Assembly: GCF_004792415.1 (NCBI RefSeq)
Contig: NZ_CP038853.1
Location: 2,170,001-2,234,000 of the forward strand
Length of the DNA stretch: 64,000 bases
Direction of reading: 5' to 3'
DNA from: Pantoea vagans
Lineage (GTDB): Bacteria > Pseudomonadota > Gammaproteobacteria > Enterobacterales > Enterobacteriaceae
Below, piece after piece: positions 19,397 to 29,915 of this stretch. The notes beneath the pieces are model-generated. The model was not told where the DNA came from. It did not search any database and saw only the letters and a program-made list of their open reading frames with translations. The first letter of the stretch is position 1. Every line of letters starts with the position of its first letter. A program made the position numbers and the translations under genes.

Positions 19397-20909
19397 GTTT
19401 AGCTCCTCCGTCCGCGATAGCATTGACGATCGACGCCACCGAAAGCTGCTCCAGCGGAATTTCGGCCACCTGCTTCAGATCGCGCATGATCAACACCCGA
19501 TCGGCATAACCGACCAGCTCTTCGAGTTCAGAGGAGATCACCAGCAGCGCCAGACCATCGGCGCAGAGGGATTCAATTAAACGGATAATCTCGGCGTGTG
19601 CGCCTACATCAATGCCGCGCGTCGGTTCGTCGAGGATTAAAAACTGCGGTTTAGTCACCAGCCAGCGCGACAGCAACACCTTCTGCTGGTTGCCGCCCGA
19701 TAACAGCTCCACCGGCTGCTCGGCGTGCGGCGTGCGAATACCCAGGCTCTTAATAAAACGATCGGCAATCGCCTGCTGCTCGCGCTTCTTAATTGGCCGT
19801 AACCAGCCGCGCTGCGCCTGCAAGGCCAGAATAATATTTTCGCGAACGGAGGCCGCGCCGATAATCCCATCCGTCTTCCGATCTTCCGGGCAAAACCCCA
19901 TGCCGAGCTGCGAGGCTCTCGCCGGATTAGTAATCTTCTGCACTTTACCTTTGATCTTCGCGGTCCCGCGATCGGCCCGACGAATACCAAACAGCACTTC
20001 AGCGGTCTCGGTGCGGCCTGAACCCAGCAGACCGGCCAGGCCGACGACTTCACCGGGACGCACCGCCAGGTTAAAGGGTTCGATGGTCCCCTTCCTGCCG
20101 TAATCTTCAAACGACACCACCGGCTGATTACTGCGCAGCGTGCTGCCCTGACGCTGTAATGCAGTCTCCAGCAGCTCACGACCCAGCATCAGCTTAATCA
20201 GTTCAATCTGCGGCAGCGTGGCGGTATCGCGAGTGGCGATAAACTGCCCGTTACGCAGCACGGTAATCCGGTCAGTAATGCGGTAAACCTGGTCGAGAAA
20301 GTGGGTCACAAAAATCAGGCTCATCCCTTTGGCTTTCAGCTGCGCCATCAGGGTAAACAGCATTTCGACTTCGCTGGCATCCAGGCTGGCTGTCGGCTCA
20401 TCGAGGATCAGCACCTGGGCCGAAAGATCCACCGCGCGACAGATGGCAACAATCTGCTGCATCGCCACCGAGTAGTGACCCAGCGGACGTGTCACGTCGA
20501 GGGCAAACCCGTAGTTTCGCATCAGCGCATCGGCATCACGCACCATGCGGCGACGGTCGATCATACCAAAGCGACGCGGCTCTCGACCAATATAGAGGTT
20601 ATCTGCCACCGACATGTTCGGCAGCATATTCACTTCCTGATAAACGGTCCCGATGCCCATCTCCTGCGCCTGCGCGGTGTTATGCGGGGTAATCGGCTCA
20701 CCATTCAGGGTAATCGTGCCGGCATCACGGCTGTAAACGCCGGTCAGCACCTTAATCAGGGTCGATTTGCCAGCACCGTTTTCCCCCAGCAGCGCCATAA
20801 TCTCCCCTTTGCGGATATCAAAGGAAACATTGCTCAGCGCTTTAACGCCGGGAAACCCTTTGCTGACGCCGCTGATGGATAACAGCGGTATTTCATTTTG
20901 CGTCATCAT
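19389..20909 (-). CDS. ytfR: Galactofuranose ABC transporter ATP-binding protein YtfR
   Basis: Two-cassette sugar-import ATPase, 506 residues. First cassette: Walker [11 protein letters not shown], Walker B VLILDEPTASLD. Second cassette: signature [15 protein letters not shown] and Walker [28 protein letters not shown] is typical of the family. Frame opens at a GTG (20918), but GGAG is spaced correctly for the ATG at 20909 (another ATG follows at once). Confidence 0.93.
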   Translation of the reverse strand: MMTQNEIPLLSISGVSKGFPGVKALSNVSFDIRKGEIMALLGENGAGKSTLIKVLTGVYSRDAGTITLNGEPITPHNTAQAQEMGIGTVYQEVNMLPNMSVADNLYIGREPRRFGMIDRRRMVRDADALMRNYGFALDVTRPLGHYSVAMQQIVAICRAVDLSAQVLILDEPTASLDASEVEMLFTLMAQLKAKGMSLIFVTHFLDQVYRITDRITVLRNGQFIATRDTATLPQIELIKLMLGRELLETALQRQGSTLRSNQPVVSFEDYGRKGTIEPFNLAVRPGEVVGLAGLLGSGRTETAEVLFGIRRADRGTAKIKGKVQKITNPARASQLGMGFCPEDRKTDGIIGAASVRENIILALQAQRGWLRPIKKREQQAIADRFIKSLGIRTPHAEQPVELLSGGNQQKVLLSRWLVTKPQFLILDEPTRGIDVGAHAEIIRLIESLCADGLALLVISSELEELVGYADRVLIMRDLKQVAEIPLEQLSVASIVNAIADGGAKHV

Positions 20910-20934
20910 TCTGCTCACTCCGCCTTACGTCATG

Positions 20935-20956
20935 AAAAACCGCCCCGGGGGGCGGT
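20935..20956 (-). terminator. Hairpin-T-run between ytfQ and ytfR (attenuator-like)
   Basis: On the minus strand ACCGCC...GGCGGT forms a GC-rich stem followed by TTTTT right after ytfQ. In an operon this would reduce read-through so that the binding protein is made in excess over the ATPase and permeases. Confidence 0.65.
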
Positions 20957-20985
20957 CTGCGGCTGGTCTGGGGCGGGTCTGCGGA

Positions 20986-21942
20986 TCAGTAACCCATACC
21001 ATTTTTCTTATCCAGCTCCGTCTGCGCGTCAGCAGGCAGGAACAGCTTTGACTCGGTCTTGATGACTTTAGGTGGCAGCGTGCCATCTTTTTTGAATTTC
21101 TCCAGGGCATCAAACGCCGGGCCAGCCATGTTCGGCGTCAGCTCCACGTTAGCGTTGGCTTCACCTGCCAGCATCGCTTTGTAGATATCCGGCACACCAT
21201 CAATTGAGCCGGTCAGAATATCTTTGCCCGGTTTCAGGCCCGCTTCTTTAATCGCCTGAATGGCACCGATCGCCATATCATCGTTATGTGCGTAAACCAT
21301 GCAGATGTTTTTGCCGTTGTTCTCAGCCTTGATAAAGCTCTCCATCACCTCTTTACCCTTGCTGCGGGTAAAGTCACCGGACTGCGAGCGGATCACTTTA
21401 ATGTTTGGATGGTTGCTGATCGCTTCAGCAAAGCCTTTCTTACGATCGATTGCCACGCTGGCCCCGACGGTGCCCTGCAGTTCCACCACGTTACACTGCT
21501 TGTCGCCCACGGTTTTCACCAGCCAGTCGCCAATCAGTTTGCCTTCCAGAACGTTGTCCGCCGTCACCACGGCCTGATAGAGCGATTTGTCTTTCACCAC
21601 GATGGCGCGGTCCAGCAGGTAAACCGGGATTTTGGCGTCTTTGGCTTCTTCCAGCACCGGCTCCCAGCCGGTCTGTACGACTGGCGCGATGAAAATGGCA
21701 TCAACGCCCTGGGCAATAAACGAACGTACTGCCTTGATCTGATTCTCTTGTTTCTGCTGCCCGTCGGCGATTTTCAGGGTGATTCCGCGTTTTTTGGCTT
21801 CGCTTTTCGCCACGCTGGTCTCAGCCGAACGCCAGCCAGATTCCGAACCGACCTGCGAGAAGCCGACCGTCATATCTGCAGCGAGCACCGGGCCGGTTAA
21901 CGCGGCGCTGACCAGCGTGGTCAGAAGTAAACGTTTCCACAT
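20986..21942 (-). CDS. ytfQ: Galactofuranose-binding periplasmic protein YtfQ
   Basis: Solute-binding protein of the importer, 318 residues, exported: signal peptide MWKRLLLTTLVSAALTGPVL with cleavage after VLA before ADMTVGF. Motifs FSQVGSESGWRSAETSVAKS, KIADGQQKQENQIKAVRSF and MVYAHNDDMAIGAIQAIKEA are near-identical to E. coli YtfQ. The frame extends 35 residues further upstream, but homology, the signal peptide and AGAGGATTAAAAACT support this ATG. It leads a four-gene minus-strand operon; operator-like sites lie upstream. Confidence 0.95.
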   Translation of the reverse strand: MWKRLLLTTLVSAALTGPVLAADMTVGFSQVGSESGWRSAETSVAKSEAKKRGITLKIADGQQKQENQIKAVRSFIAQGVDAIFIAPVVQTGWEPVLEEAKDAKIPVYLLDRAIVVKDKSLYQAVVTADNVLEGKLIGDWLVKTVGDKQCNVVELQGTVGASVAIDRKKGFAEAISNHPNIKVIRSQSGDFTRSKGKEVMESFIKAENNGKNICMVYAHNDDMAIGAIQAIKEAGLKPGKDILTGSIDGVPDIYKAMLAGEANANVELTPNMAGPAFDALEKFKKDGTLPPKVIKTESKLFLPADAQTELDKKNGMGY

Positions 21943-22171
21943 AGTTTTTAATCCTCTGAAAGGCGTTTGCTGTTTAGGGTAGAGAGCCTGCTTAGACTGG
22001 ACTAAAAAAGCGTGCATAATGGCGACACACTTCACAAAACAGAGCAATTTAAAGGAGTTACGTGAAGCCGGACGGGTTCGCTGGCTCGCGCGTTATGGAT
22101 AAAACGGCTGAGTAATAAAACAACGCTAGTTAAATAATTGTAATAAACAGAATCGCTTATGCTTAACGTCA

Positions 22172-22187
22172 CTGGAAACGATTACAG
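22172..22187. promoter_or_regulatory. GalR/GalS-type operator upstream of ytfQ
   Basis: CTGGAAACGATTACAG matches the GalR/GalS pattern (GTGGAANCGNTTNCAC-like, central CG, AAAC-G-ATT halves). It lies 230 bp upstream of ytfQ. The regulator assignment is inference from sequence pattern and substrate (galactofuranose). Confidence 0.5.
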
Positions 22188-22238
22188 ACAGGCGTACAAA
22201 ATGGGTTATCCGGTCTGCGATGAACAAAAAATGGGTTT

Positions 22239-22254
22239 TGTGATTGCCCGCACA
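22239..22254. promoter_or_regulatory. CRP-like site between two GalR-type palindromes
   Basis: TGTGATTGCCCGCACA fits TGTGA-N6-TCACA with one mismatch. Placed between the two LacI-family palindromes at 22172 and 22281. Confidence 0.5.
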
Positions 22255-22280
22255 GTCGTTCACGCGTGCTGATTGGGCGC

Positions 22281-22290
22281 GAAACGTTTC
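22281..22290. promoter_or_regulatory. Second LacI-family operator-like palindrome
   Basis: GAAACGTTTC, a perfect palindrome with central CG, whose centre is 106 bp from that of the site at 22172. It is weaker than the first in the outer bases. Confidence 0.4.
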
Positions 22291-22562
22291 TATGCGTGTG
22301 GTTTCAAAAGGATTAATTTTTCTGCCCTGAAATTGTCACAAAGAAGGCACTGACGCAGCGGCTGGCATGAAGGGACGAAAAATGATATTTAAGATGCGCG
22401 TTTAACGCTGCATTCCGGCATGGATATCTGTGAGCTGGTACGCTGTTTAAAAGCATCGCGCGGGCAGGCTGGCAGAGACAGCATTGAAAATAGGAGATTT
22501 GGACTTTTAGCGGCTGATAAGGTGCTTTAGTCTGATTTTCGCTTTTTTTAACCCGTCCGATC

Positions 22563-22590
22563 TGGACAGCCCTGGCTTGCCCCCTATACT
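22563..22590 (+). promoter_or_regulatory. Sigma-70 promoter of cnu
   Basis: TGGACA (22563-22568), 16-bp spacer, TATACT (22585-22590). Predicted start near 22597, giving a ~30-base leader. Confidence 0.6.
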
Positions 22591-22626
22591 GAGCACTCCT
22601 TTGTACTTCTATCTGTTATGGCAATG

Positions 22627-22842
22627 ATGACTGCGCACGATTACCTGCTTAAATTCCGCAAAGTAAATAATTCAGACAGTCTGGAAAAGCTTTTCGATCA
22701 CCTTAACTACTCCCTTACAAATGATATGGAAATCATCAATATGTATCGGGCTGCCGATCATCGTCGTGCCGAACTGGTTTCTGGCGGACGGTTATATGAT
22801 CTTGGCTGTGTCCCTAAAACGGTGTGGCGCTACGTGGTCTGA
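22627..22842 (+). CDS. cnu: Hha-family nucleoid-modulating protein Cnu (YdgT)
   Basis: Small Hha/YmoA-family protein that partners H-NS/StpA in silencing horizontally acquired genes and also binds the oriC-associated cnb site. 71 residues from this start. [40 protein letters not shown] and VPKTVWRYV follow E. coli Cnu closely. The frame also has ATGs at 22618 and 22624; 22627 gives the family's usual N-terminus ([12 protein letters not shown]), but no strong ribosome site separates them. Located just upstream of ydgK and rsx as in E. coli. Confidence 0.93.
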   Translation: MTAHDYLLKFRKVNNSDSLEKLFDHLNYSLTNDMEIINMYRAADHRRAELVSGGRLYDLGCVPKTVWRYVV

Positions 22843-22951
22843 TTTCCGGCTGATTAATCGCTCTCTTTACCTCTGACCTTGTCCGGATGGGCGTGCCCCT
22901 CTGGACATGTTATTCTGCTGCGCTTCGATTCCCCGAGACAGGAATAACCAC

Positions 22952-23395
22952 ATGAATGAACAGGTTGCTGCGCCGCGTATTGGTGGCTGGCTTTTGCTGC
23001 CGCTGGCCTGGCTGATAATGACCCTGTTAACCACCGTTCTGGTGCTGGCGATGTATCTGACCCCCCTCTTTAATCCGGAATGGCGTGTGGCGCTGTTTTC
23101 ACACGGCAGCACTCTGCTCTCTTACTGGGCCATTTCGCTGCTTACCGCCGTGGCGGTCTGGGCCTACAGCCTCTGGATCAGCTGGCTTTTCTTTAAGCGC
23201 TCGCGCCGTTTGCCGCGCCACTATCTGCTCTGGCTGCTGATAACCGTGCTGCTGGCGCTGAAAACCTTTGCCTTCACGCCGGTTGCCGATAGCCGTGCTC
23301 TCCAGACGTTACTGCTGTCACTGCTCGCGGCGGCGATATTTGCGCCCTATTTCAAACGCTCAAAGCGGGTAAAAACCACCTTTATCGCGCCGTAA
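22952..23395 (+). CDS. ydgK: DUF2569 inner-membrane protein YdgK
   Basis: 147-residue membrane protein with four hydrophobic segments; RIGGWLLLPLAWLIMTLLTT opens the DUF2569 domain and the end YFKRSKRVKTTFIAP matches E. coli YdgK. Function unknown. The start MNEQVAAP is chosen because ACAGGAATAACCAC lies before it; the frame opens 15 codons earlier without a ribosome site. Precedes rsxA by 123 bp. Confidence 0.9.
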   Translation: MNEQVAAPRIGGWLLLPLAWLIMTLLTTVLVLAMYLTPLFNPEWRVALFSHGSTLLSYWAISLLTAVAVWAYSLWISWLFFKRSRRLPRHYLLWLLITVLLALKTFAFTPVADSRALQTLLLSLLAAAIFAPYFKRSKRVKTTFIAP

Positions 23396-23518
23396 CGCTG
23401 TGAGTTATGTCAGGAATTTAATTCTGAGTGCGGTCTGCCGCCTTGCGGGAGGCGCGGGTGTTGAGATACGCCGCGCTATCAATGATAATAAGCCGCTTTC
23501 CGGCTCCCAGGCGAAAAA

Positions 23519-24100
23519 ATGACCGATTATCTGCTTCTCTTTGTTGGCACCGTGCTGGTGAATAACTTCGTATTAGTGAAGTTTCTCGGCCTCTGTCCTT
23601 TTATGGGCGTTTCCAAAAAACTGGAAACGGCGATTGGCATGGGCCTCGCCACGACATTCGTGATTACGCTGGCCTCTATCTGCGCGTGGCTGGTCAACCA
23701 TCTGATCCTGCTGCCGCTGGATCTGGTCTATCTGCGCACCATGGCCTATATCCTGGTGATCGCTGTCGTCGTACAGTTCACCGAAATGGTGGTGCGTAAA
23801 ACCAGTCCGTCGCTCTATCGTTTACTGGGTATCTTCCTGCCGCTGATCACCACCAACTGTGCGGTGCTGGGCGTGCCTCTGCTGAGCGTTAACCTCAACC
23901 ACACCTTTATGCAGGCCGCGCTGTATGGTTTCAGTGCCTCTATCGGCTTCTCGCTGGTGATGGTGCTGTTCGCCGGGATGCGTGAGCGTCTGGTGCTGGC
24001 CAATGTGCCTGCCCCGTTTAAAGGCAACTCCATTGCCCTGATTACCGCGGGCCTGATGGCGCTGGCGTTTATGGGCTTCAGCGGTCTGGTGAAATTCTGA
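23519..24100 (+). CDS. rsxA: Electron transport complex subunit RsxA
   Basis: Integral membrane subunit of the Rsx (Rnf-like) complex, which uses NAD(P)H-derived electrons to re-reduce SoxR and so switch off the SoxRS response. 193 residues, six membrane helices. [20 protein letters not shown] near residue 14 and [17 protein letters not shown] near 105 hold the two conserved Cys that coordinate an intramembrane [2Fe-2S] cluster in this family. First gene of rsxABCDGE-nth; its stop overlaps the rsxB start by one base. Confidence 0.97.
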   Translation: MTDYLLLFVGTVLVNNFVLVKFLGLCPFMGVSKKLETAIGMGLATTFVITLASICAWLVNHLILLPLDLVYLRTMAYILVIAVVVQFTEMVVRKTSPSLYRLLGIFLPLITTNCAVLGVPLLSVNLNHTFMQAALYGFSASIGFSLVMVLFAGMRERLVLANVPAPFKGNSIALITAGLMALAFMGFSGLVKF

Positions 24101-24678
24101 TGACCGCGATCTGGATTGCTGTTGCCGTATTAAGTGCCCTGAGCCTGGTGTTCGGCGCCCTGCTGGGTTACGCCTCGCGCCGCTTTGAGGTCGAAGAAGA
24201 CCCTATCGTTGAGCAGATTGATGCCATTCTGCCGCAGAGCCAGTGCGGCCAGTGCGGCTACCCTGGCTGCCGTCCCTACGCTGATGCGGTCGGCAACAAC
24301 GGTGAAGCAATCAATAAATGCGCGCCGGGCGGTGAACAGACCATGCTCAAGCTGGCTGCGCTGCTTAACGTTGAACCGCAGCCGATTGATGGCGATGAAA
24401 CGGCAAAAGAGCCGGTGCGTACTGTGGCGTTTATCGACGAAGCCAACTGCATTGGCTGCACCAAATGTATTCAGGCCTGTCCGGTGGATGCGATTGTCGG
24501 CGCAACCCGCGCCATGCACACCGTGCTGAGCGATGTCTGCACCGGCTGCGATCTCTGTGTCGCACCCTGCCCGACTGACTGTATTGAAATGCGTCCGGTC
24601 GCCACCACGCCAGCTAACTGGAAGTGGGATTTGAATACCATTCCTGTACGGGTGATCCCGGTAGAAACTCATGCTTAA
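24100..24678 (+). CDS. rsxB: Electron transport complex subunit RsxB (ferredoxin-type)
   Basis: Membrane-anchored multi-iron-sulfur subunit, 192 residues. N-terminal anchor ([20 protein letters not shown]), then a [4Fe-4S] motif [12 protein letters not shown] near residue 49 and two ferredoxin motifs [12 protein letters not shown] near 113 and [12 protein letters not shown] near 143. Overlaps the rsxC start by 8 bp, so translation is coupled. Confidence 0.97.
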   Translation: MTAIWIAVAVLSALSLVFGALLGYASRRFEVEEDPIVEQIDAILPQSQCGQCGYPGCRPYADAVGNNGEAINKCAPGGEQTMLKLAALLNVEPQPIDGDETAKEPVRTVAFIDEANCIGCTKCIQACPVDAIVGATRAMHTVLSDVCTGCDLCVAPCPTDCIEMRPVATTPANWKWDLNTIPVRVIPVETHA

Positions 24679-27523
24679 TCTGTTTAACTTCCTGAAAAAA
24701 GAGAAGGTCTGGGATTTTCAGGGCGGTATCCATCCGCCGGAAATGAAAACCCAGTCCAACGGCACGCCGCTTAGCGAACTGCCGCTGCCGCACCGGTTTA
24801 TTATCCCGCTGAAACAGCATATCGGCCATGAAGGTGAGATCTGCGTTGCGCCCGGCGAGAAAGTGCTGCGCGGTCAGCCCCTGACCTTTGGTACCGGCCG
24901 CATGCTGCCGGTCCATGCGCCCACCTCTGGCGTGATTGAGGATATCGGTCAGCATATGACCGCGCACCCGTCGGGCCTGTCCGAACTTTGCATCTTCCTG
25001 ACGCCGGATGGTGAAGACCGCTGGATGCCGCTCGATCCGCTGCCAGACTACCGTCAGCATCCGCGCGCCGACATCGTGCAGCGAATTCACGATGCGGGCA
25101 TTGCGGGTCTGGGCGGCGCGGGCTTCCCGACCGCCACCAAACTGAAAGGCGGCCTGCGCGGGGTTAAAACCCTGATTATCAATGCGGCAGAGTGTGAACC
25201 TTACATCACCGCTGACGATCGCCTGATGCAGGACTACGCCGCCGAAGTGCTGGAAGGCAGCCGCATTCTCGCCTGGGTTTTACAGGCTGAGCGGGTGTTG
25301 ATTGGCATTGAAGATAATAAACCTGAAGCGATCGCCGCGCTGAAACAGGCGCTGGGTAGCGAGCGCGATCTGCAAATCAGGGTGATCCCGACCAAATATC
25401 CTTCCGGCGGTGCCAAGCAGTTGACCCGCATTCTGACCGGCATGGAAGTGCCACACGGCGGACGCTCAACCGATATCGGCGTGCTGATGCAGAACGTCGG
25501 TACCGCCTGGGCCGTTAAGCGGGCCATCATCAACGGTGAACCGATCACCGAACGCGTGGTGACACTGACCGGCGAGGCGATTGCCCAGCCGCGTAACGTC
25601 TGGAGTCGTCTTGGCACGCCAATCAGCCATCTGCTGCATCAGGTCGGATTTACGCCTGCGCCGCGTCAGATGGTGATCATGGGCGGTCCGCTGATGGGCT
25701 TTACCCTGCCATCGCTGGATGTGCCGGTGGTGAAGATCACCAACTGTATTCTTGCGCCCTCTGCCAGTGAGATGGGCAACAATGACGAAGAGCAGTCCTG
25801 CATACGCTGTTCCGCCTGTGCCGATGCCTGTCCGGCCAAACTGCTGCCGCAGCAGCTTTACTGGTACAGCCAGGGCGGCGATCACGATAAAGCGCGTGCC
25901 CACCATATCGATGACTGCATCGAATGCGGTGCCTGTGCCTATGTCTGCCCGAGTAATATCCCGCTGGTGCAATATTACCGTCAGGAAAAAGCGGAACTGC
26001 GCGCCATCGATCTGGAAGCGAAACGCACGCTGGAGGCCAAAGCCCGCTTCGAAGCGCGTCAGGCGCGCCTGGAGCGTGAAAAACAGGCCCGTGAAGCGCG
26101 TCATGAAGAGGCGAAACAGCGAGTTGCCCGCACCGATACCAGTGAGCTGGCAGCAGCCAAAGCGCGGGTGAAAGCCCGTCAGGCCGCTAAACCGGATGAA
26201 GCGACGCTTGAAGCGCAGCGTGAAGCCCGCCATGCGCAGGCGCGTCTGCGTCAGGCTGAGGCGCAGGCTGAAACCCAGCCGGTAACGCGTCAGTCAGTCG
26301 ATCCGCGTAAAGCGGCGGTTGAAGCCGCGATTGCAAGGGCAAAAGCGAAGAAAGTCTCACCGGCTGATACAGCAGCTGACGCCAGTGTCGATCCGCGTAA
26401 AGCCGCCGTCGAGGCCGCTGTAGCGCGCGCCAAAGCGAAGAAAGCGGCTCAGGCGGAAAGCACTCATGCGACGGCTCCGGCTGCATCGGAGAGTGTTTCA
26501 GAAGCCGCACCAGACGCCACTGCTGAAACCGACCCGCGTAAAGCCGCGGTTCAGGCCGCTATCGCCCGCGCCAAAGCGAAGAAAGCGGCTAAGGCGGAAA
26601 GCGCTGATGCGACGGCTACGGCTGCATCGATGAGTGTTACAGAAGCCGCCGCCGAAACCGATCCACGTAAAGACGCAGTACAGGCCGCTATCGCAGGTGC
26701 CAAAGCGAAGAAAGCGGCACAGGCTGAAGGCGCTGATGCGACGGCTACGGCTGCACCGGAGAGCGTTACAGAAGCTGCCACTGAAACCGACCCGCGTAAA
26801 GCCGCGGTTCAGGCCGCTATCGCCCGCGCCAAAGCGAAGAAAGCGGCCCAGGCTGAAGGCGCTGATACAACGACTCCGGCTGCATCGGAGAGTGTTACTG
26901 ACGCTTTGCCGGACGCCACTGCTGAAACCGACCCGCGTAAAGCCGCGGTTCAGGCCGCTATCGCCCGTGCCAAAGCGAAGAAAGCAGCTCAGGCGAAAGG
27001 CGCTGATGTGACGGCTCCGGCTGCATCGGAGAGCGTTACTGACGCCGTGCCGGACGCTGCTGCTGAAACCGACCCACGTAAAGCCGCGGTTCAGGCCGCT
27101 ATCGCCCGTGCCAAAGCGAAGAAAGCGGCACAGGCTGAAAGCGCTGATACTGCAGCGTCGCAGAGCGTGACTGACGCCGCGCCGGACGCTGCTGCTGAAG
27201 CTGCACCGGACGCCGCCGTGGAAACCGACCCACGCAAAGCCGCCGTTCAGGCCGCTATCGCCCGTGCCAAAGCGAAGAAAGCGGCGCAGGCTGAAAGTGA
27301 CGCCGATGCCGCTTCGCGTGATGCCGCAGCGCTCGCCACCGCCGCACACTTTGCAGTAGAGAAAGCGGAACAGGCGCAGGAGCAGGCAAATAACGCCAAT
27401 GCTGAACCTGAACAGGCACCTGAACTGAATCAACCTGATGATGCGCGCAAGGCCGCTATTGCCGCCGCCATCGCCCGTGCCAAAGCGCGTAAAGCGCAGT
27501 CGTCTACGACGCTTGAGGATTAA
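24671..27523 (+). CDS. rsxC: Electron transport complex subunit RsxC, with long repeat tail
   Basis: NADH/FMN-binding-type peripheral subunit. 950 residues against about 740 in E. coli. The N-terminal ~500 residues are standard: the NADH/FMN region includes [16 protein letters not shown] near 140, and two ferredoxin motifs [12 protein letters not shown] and [12 protein letters not shown] lie near 377 and 416. The remainder is a low-complexity Ala/Lys-rich tail with eight DPRK(A/D)AVxAAxAxAKAKK units and a ninth degenerate one ([19 protein letters not shown]). The extra length is due to repeat expansion. The repeats keep the frame. Function of the tail is unknown. Confidence 0.96.
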   Translation: MLNLFNFLKKEKVWDFQGGIHPPEMKTQSNGTPLSELPLPHRFIIPLKQHIGHEGEICVAPGEKVLRGQPLTFGTGRMLPVHAPTSGVIEDIGQHMTAHPSGLSELCIFLTPDGEDRWMPLDPLPDYRQHPRADIVQRIHDAGIAGLGGAGFPTATKLKGGLRGVKTLIINAAECEPYITADDRLMQDYAAEVLEGSRILAWVLQAERVLIGIEDNKPEAIAALKQALGSERDLQIRVIPTKYPSGGAKQLTRILTGMEVPHGGRSTDIGVLMQNVGTAWAVKRAIINGEPITERVVTLTGEAIAQPRNVWSRLGTPISHLLHQVGFTPAPRQMVIMGGPLMGFTLPSLDVPVVKITNCILAPSASEMGNNDEEQSCIRCSACADACPAKLLPQQLYWYSQGGDHDKARAHHIDDCIECGACAYVCPSNIPLVQYYRQEKAELRAIDLEAKRTLEAKARFEARQARLEREKQAREARHEEAKQRVARTDTSELAAAKARVKARQAAKPDEATLEAQREARHAQARLRQAEAQAETQPVTRQSVDPRKAAVEAAIARAKAKKVSPADTAADASVDPRKAAVEAAVARAKAKKAAQAESTHATAPAASESVSEAAPDATAETDPRKAAVQAAIARAKAKKAAKAESADATATAASMSVTEAAAETDPRKDAVQAAIAGAKAKKAAQAEGADATATAAPESVTEAATETDPRKAAVQAAIARAKAKKAAQAEGADTTTPAASESVTDALPDATAETDPRKAAVQAAIARAKAKKAAQAKGADVTAPAASESVTDAVPDAAAETDPRKAAVQAAIARAKAKKAAQAESADTAASQSVTDAAPDAAAEAAPDAAVETDPRKAAVQAAIARAKAKKAAQAESDADAASRDAAALATAAHFAVEKAEQAQEQANNANAEPEQAPELNQPDDARKAAIAAAIARAKARKAQSSTTLED
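26300..27502 (+). repeat. In-frame tandem repeats in rsxC
   Basis: DPRK-type units begin at 26300, 26390, 26531, 26660, 26789, 26930, 27071 and 27227, with a degenerate unit near 27440. Central spacings are 129 or 141 bp, always multiples of three. Each unit encodes a predicted helix ([19 protein letters not shown]) plus a variable acidic linker. Such DNA is prone to copy-number change. Confidence 0.9.
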
Positions 27524-28582
27524 ATGGCTTTTCGTATCGCAAGTTCTCCTTATACCCATAACCGCCGCAGTACCGGCAACATCATGCTGCTGGTGGTGCT
27601 GGCGGCGGTGCCAGGTTTTGCTGCACAGTGTTATTTCTTTGGCTACGGCACCGTTTTACAGGTCTTACTGGCGACCCTTACCGCCTGGCTGACCGAGGCG
27701 GCGATCCTGCGTCTGCGTAAAGCACCGGTTGCCAGCACGCTGGCGGATAATTCGGCGTTGCTGACCGCCATCCTGATCGGTATCAGCCTGCCGCCGCTGG
27801 CCCCCTGGTGGCTGGTGGTGATTGGTACGCTGTTCGCGGTGGTCATTGCCAAACAGCTCTATGGCGGACTGGGCCAGAACCCGTTTAACCCGGCGATGGT
27901 TGGCTATGTAGTGCTGCTGATCTCCTTCCCGGTGCAGATGACCAGCTGGCTGCCACCTGACACGCTACAGGCGATTAAACCCGGCCTGATGGACAGTCTG
28001 AGCATGGTGTTCCAGGGCCACACGCTGGCGGGTGACACCATGCAGCAATTGCAGATGGGTGTGGATGGCATCAGCCAGGCGACGCCGCTGGATACCTTTA
28101 AAACCGGCTTACGTGCCGGTCACAGTGCCGAACATCTGCTGGCGCAGCCGATTTACAGCGGCGTGCTGGCCGGGCTCGGCTGGCAGTGGGTGAACGTCGG
28201 TTATCTGGCGGGCGGCCTGTTCCTGCTGTGGAAGAGTGCGATTCGCTGGCATATCCCGGCCGCTATGCTGCTGTCACTGGCGTTCTGCGCCACGCTGGGC
28301 TGGTTCTTCTCACCGGAATCACTGAACAGCCCGCTGATTCATCTTTTCTCGGGCGCCACCATGCTGGGGGCGTTCTTTATCGCTACGGACCCGGTAACCG
28401 CGTCGACCACCAATCGTGGTCGTCTGGTCTATGGCGCGCTGATCGGCCTGCTTGTCTGGCTGATCCGCAGCTTTGGCGGCTATCCTGACGGCGTGGCGTT
28501 TGCTGTGCTGCTTGCCAACATCTGCGTGCCGCTCATCGATTACTACACCCAGCCGCGCGTTTACGGCCATCAGAAGGATTAA
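27524..28582 (+). CDS. rsxD: Electron transport complex subunit RsxD
   Basis: Membrane subunit carrying a covalently bound FMN, 352 residues, about ten helices. [13 protein letters not shown] near residue 185 contains the Thr to which FMN is attached in family members, and [19 protein letters not shown] lies near 280. Starts immediately after the rsxC stop. Confidence 0.96.
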   Translation: MAFRIASSPYTHNRRSTGNIMLLVVLAAVPGFAAQCYFFGYGTVLQVLLATLTAWLTEAAILRLRKAPVASTLADNSALLTAILIGISLPPLAPWWLVVIGTLFAVVIAKQLYGGLGQNPFNPAMVGYVVLLISFPVQMTSWLPPDTLQAIKPGLMDSLSMVFQGHTLAGDTMQQLQMGVDGISQATPLDTFKTGLRAGHSAEHLLAQPIYSGVLAGLGWQWVNVGYLAGGLFLLWKSAIRWHIPAAMLLSLAFCATLGWFFSPESLNSPLIHLFSGATMLGAFFIATDPVTASTTNRGRLVYGALIGLLVWLIRSFGGYPDGVAFAVLLANICVPLIDYYTQPRVYGHQKD

Positions 28583-28585
28583 GCG

Positions 28586-29218
28586 ATGCTGGAAACGATT
28601 CGCAAAAATGGCGTCACGCTGGCGATTTTCGCCGCGATTACCACGGCCGCTACCGCTGTGGTGAATACGGTCACCAAACCGACGGTAGAGCATCAGACCC
28701 AGTTACAGCAGAAAAATCTGCTGGATCAGGTGGTGCCTGTCGAGCTGTATGACAACAACATCCAGCAGGATTGTTACGTTGTCACAGATACAGCGCTGGG
28801 TAACAGTGCGCCGCATCATCTCTTTCTGGCGCGTAAAGGTGGCAAACCGGTCGCGGCGGCACTGGAGACAACGGCGCCTGACGGCTATTCTGGTGCGATA
28901 CAGATGCTGGTCGGTGCCGATTTCCAGGGTAAAGTACTGGGCGTGCGCGTAATCGAACACCATGAAACGCCTGGCCTGGGCGATAAGATCGAACTGCGCA
29001 TCTCTGACTGGATCAACAGCTTTAATGGCAAAGTGGTTCAGGGTCCGTCTGATAAAGCCTTTGCGGTTAAAAAAGATGGCGGTGACTTCGATCAGTTTAC
29101 CGGCGCCACCATTACCCCACGCGCGGTGGTCAATGCGACGAAACGCACCGCGCTGTTGATGAAAACGCTTCCGGAGAGACTCTCTTCGTTACCGGCATGT
29201 GGAGACACAAATGAGTGA
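28586..29218 (+). CDS. rsxG: Electron transport complex subunit RsxG
   Basis: Periplasmic FMN-binding subunit with one N-terminal membrane anchor ([18 protein letters not shown]), 210 residues. The FMN attachment motif is [12 protein letters not shown] near residue 172; [17 protein letters not shown] near 113 is also conserved. Three bases after rsxD and overlapping rsxE. Confidence 0.96.
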   Translation: MLETIRKNGVTLAIFAAITTAATAVVNTVTKPTVEHQTQLQQKNLLDQVVPVELYDNNIQQDCYVVTDTALGNSAPHHLFLARKGGKPVAAALETTAPDGYSGAIQMLVGADFQGKVLGVRVIEHHETPGLGDKIELRISDWINSFNGKVVQGPSDKAFAVKKDGGDFDQFTGATITPRAVVNATKRTALLMKTLPERLSSLPACGDTNE

Positions 29219-29915
29219 AGCTAAAAGTCTGCTGGTTGGTGGATTGTGGAAGAACAACTCGGCACTGGTGCAGCTGCTGGGTCTCTGCCCGCTGCTGGCG
29301 GTCACCGCGACCGCCACTAACGCGCTGGGTTTAGGCCTTGCCACCACGCTGGTGCTGACCCTGACCAACAGTTTTATTTCCGCCTCGCGCCGCTGGGTCC
29401 CATCGGAAATCCGTATCCCGATTTATGTGATGATCATCGCCTCGGTGGTGAGCTGCGTGCAGATGCTGATCAACGCCTATGCCTACGGTCTTTATCAGTC
29501 GCTGGGGATTTTTATCCCGCTGATCGTGACCAACTGCATCGTGGTGGGCCGTGCTGAAGCCGTCGCCTCTAAAAGCAGCATCCCGCTCTCGGCGCTGGAT
29601 GGCTTTGCCATCGGCATGGGCGCAACCTGCGCCATGGTGGTGCTGGGTTCGCTGCGCGAAATTATCGGCAGCGGCACGCTGTTTAACGGTGCCGATCAGC
29701 TGCTTGGCCCGTGGGCGAAATCGCTGCGTATCGAAGTGGTTCATTTCGACTCACCGATGCTGCTGGCCATGCTGCCGCCTGGCGCGTTTATCGGCCTGGG
29801 CATGATGCTGGCGTGCAAATACCTGATCGATCAGAAAATGAAACAGCGTGCAGCGCTAAGTGCTCAGGCGGCTGAAACCGCTGCGCCTCAGAACGCCGTC
29901 GGGAAGCCTGTGTGA
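29211..29915 (+). CDS. rsxE: Electron transport complex subunit RsxE
   Basis: Integral membrane partner of RsxA and homologous to it, 234 residues. [20 protein letters not shown] near residue 13 and [18 protein letters not shown] near 97 mirror the RsxA Cys motifs. The frame opens at GTG 29199, but ATG 29211 is spaced properly behind GGAG and matches the E. coli start MSE. It overlaps the end of rsxG by 8 bp. Confidence 0.96.
   Translation: MSEAKSLLVGGLWKNNSALVQLLGLCPLLAVTATATNALGLGLATTLVLTLTNSFISASRRWVPSEIRIPIYVMIIASVVSCVQMLINAYAYGLYQSLGIFIPLIVTNCIVVGRAEAVASKSSIPLSALDGFAIGMGATCAMVVLGSLREIIGSGTLFNGADQLLGPWAKSLRIEVVHFDSPMLLAMLPPGAFIGLGMMLACKYLIDQKMKQRAALSAQAAETAAPQNAVGKPV

Larger units (their letters stand above)
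21943..22562. other. Long non-coding gap between ytfQ and cnu
   Basis: No protein gene could be supported. It contains two GalR-type palindromes and a CRP-like site (separate entries). E. coli has the small membrane gene blr near here; I found no frame resembling it. A 36-codon frame at 22420 has no ribosome site and no homology that I recognise. Confidence 0.6.

Noticed and set aside
22420..22530. 36-codon frame (MDICELVRCLK...) where E. coli has blr
   Set aside because: No ribosome site, no membrane helix as in Blr, and no recognised similarity.
26498..27559. 353-codon minus-strand frame opposite the rsxC repeats
   Set aside because: A product of the repetitive codon pattern of rsxC on the other strand; Gly/Arg/Ser low complexity and no start signal.
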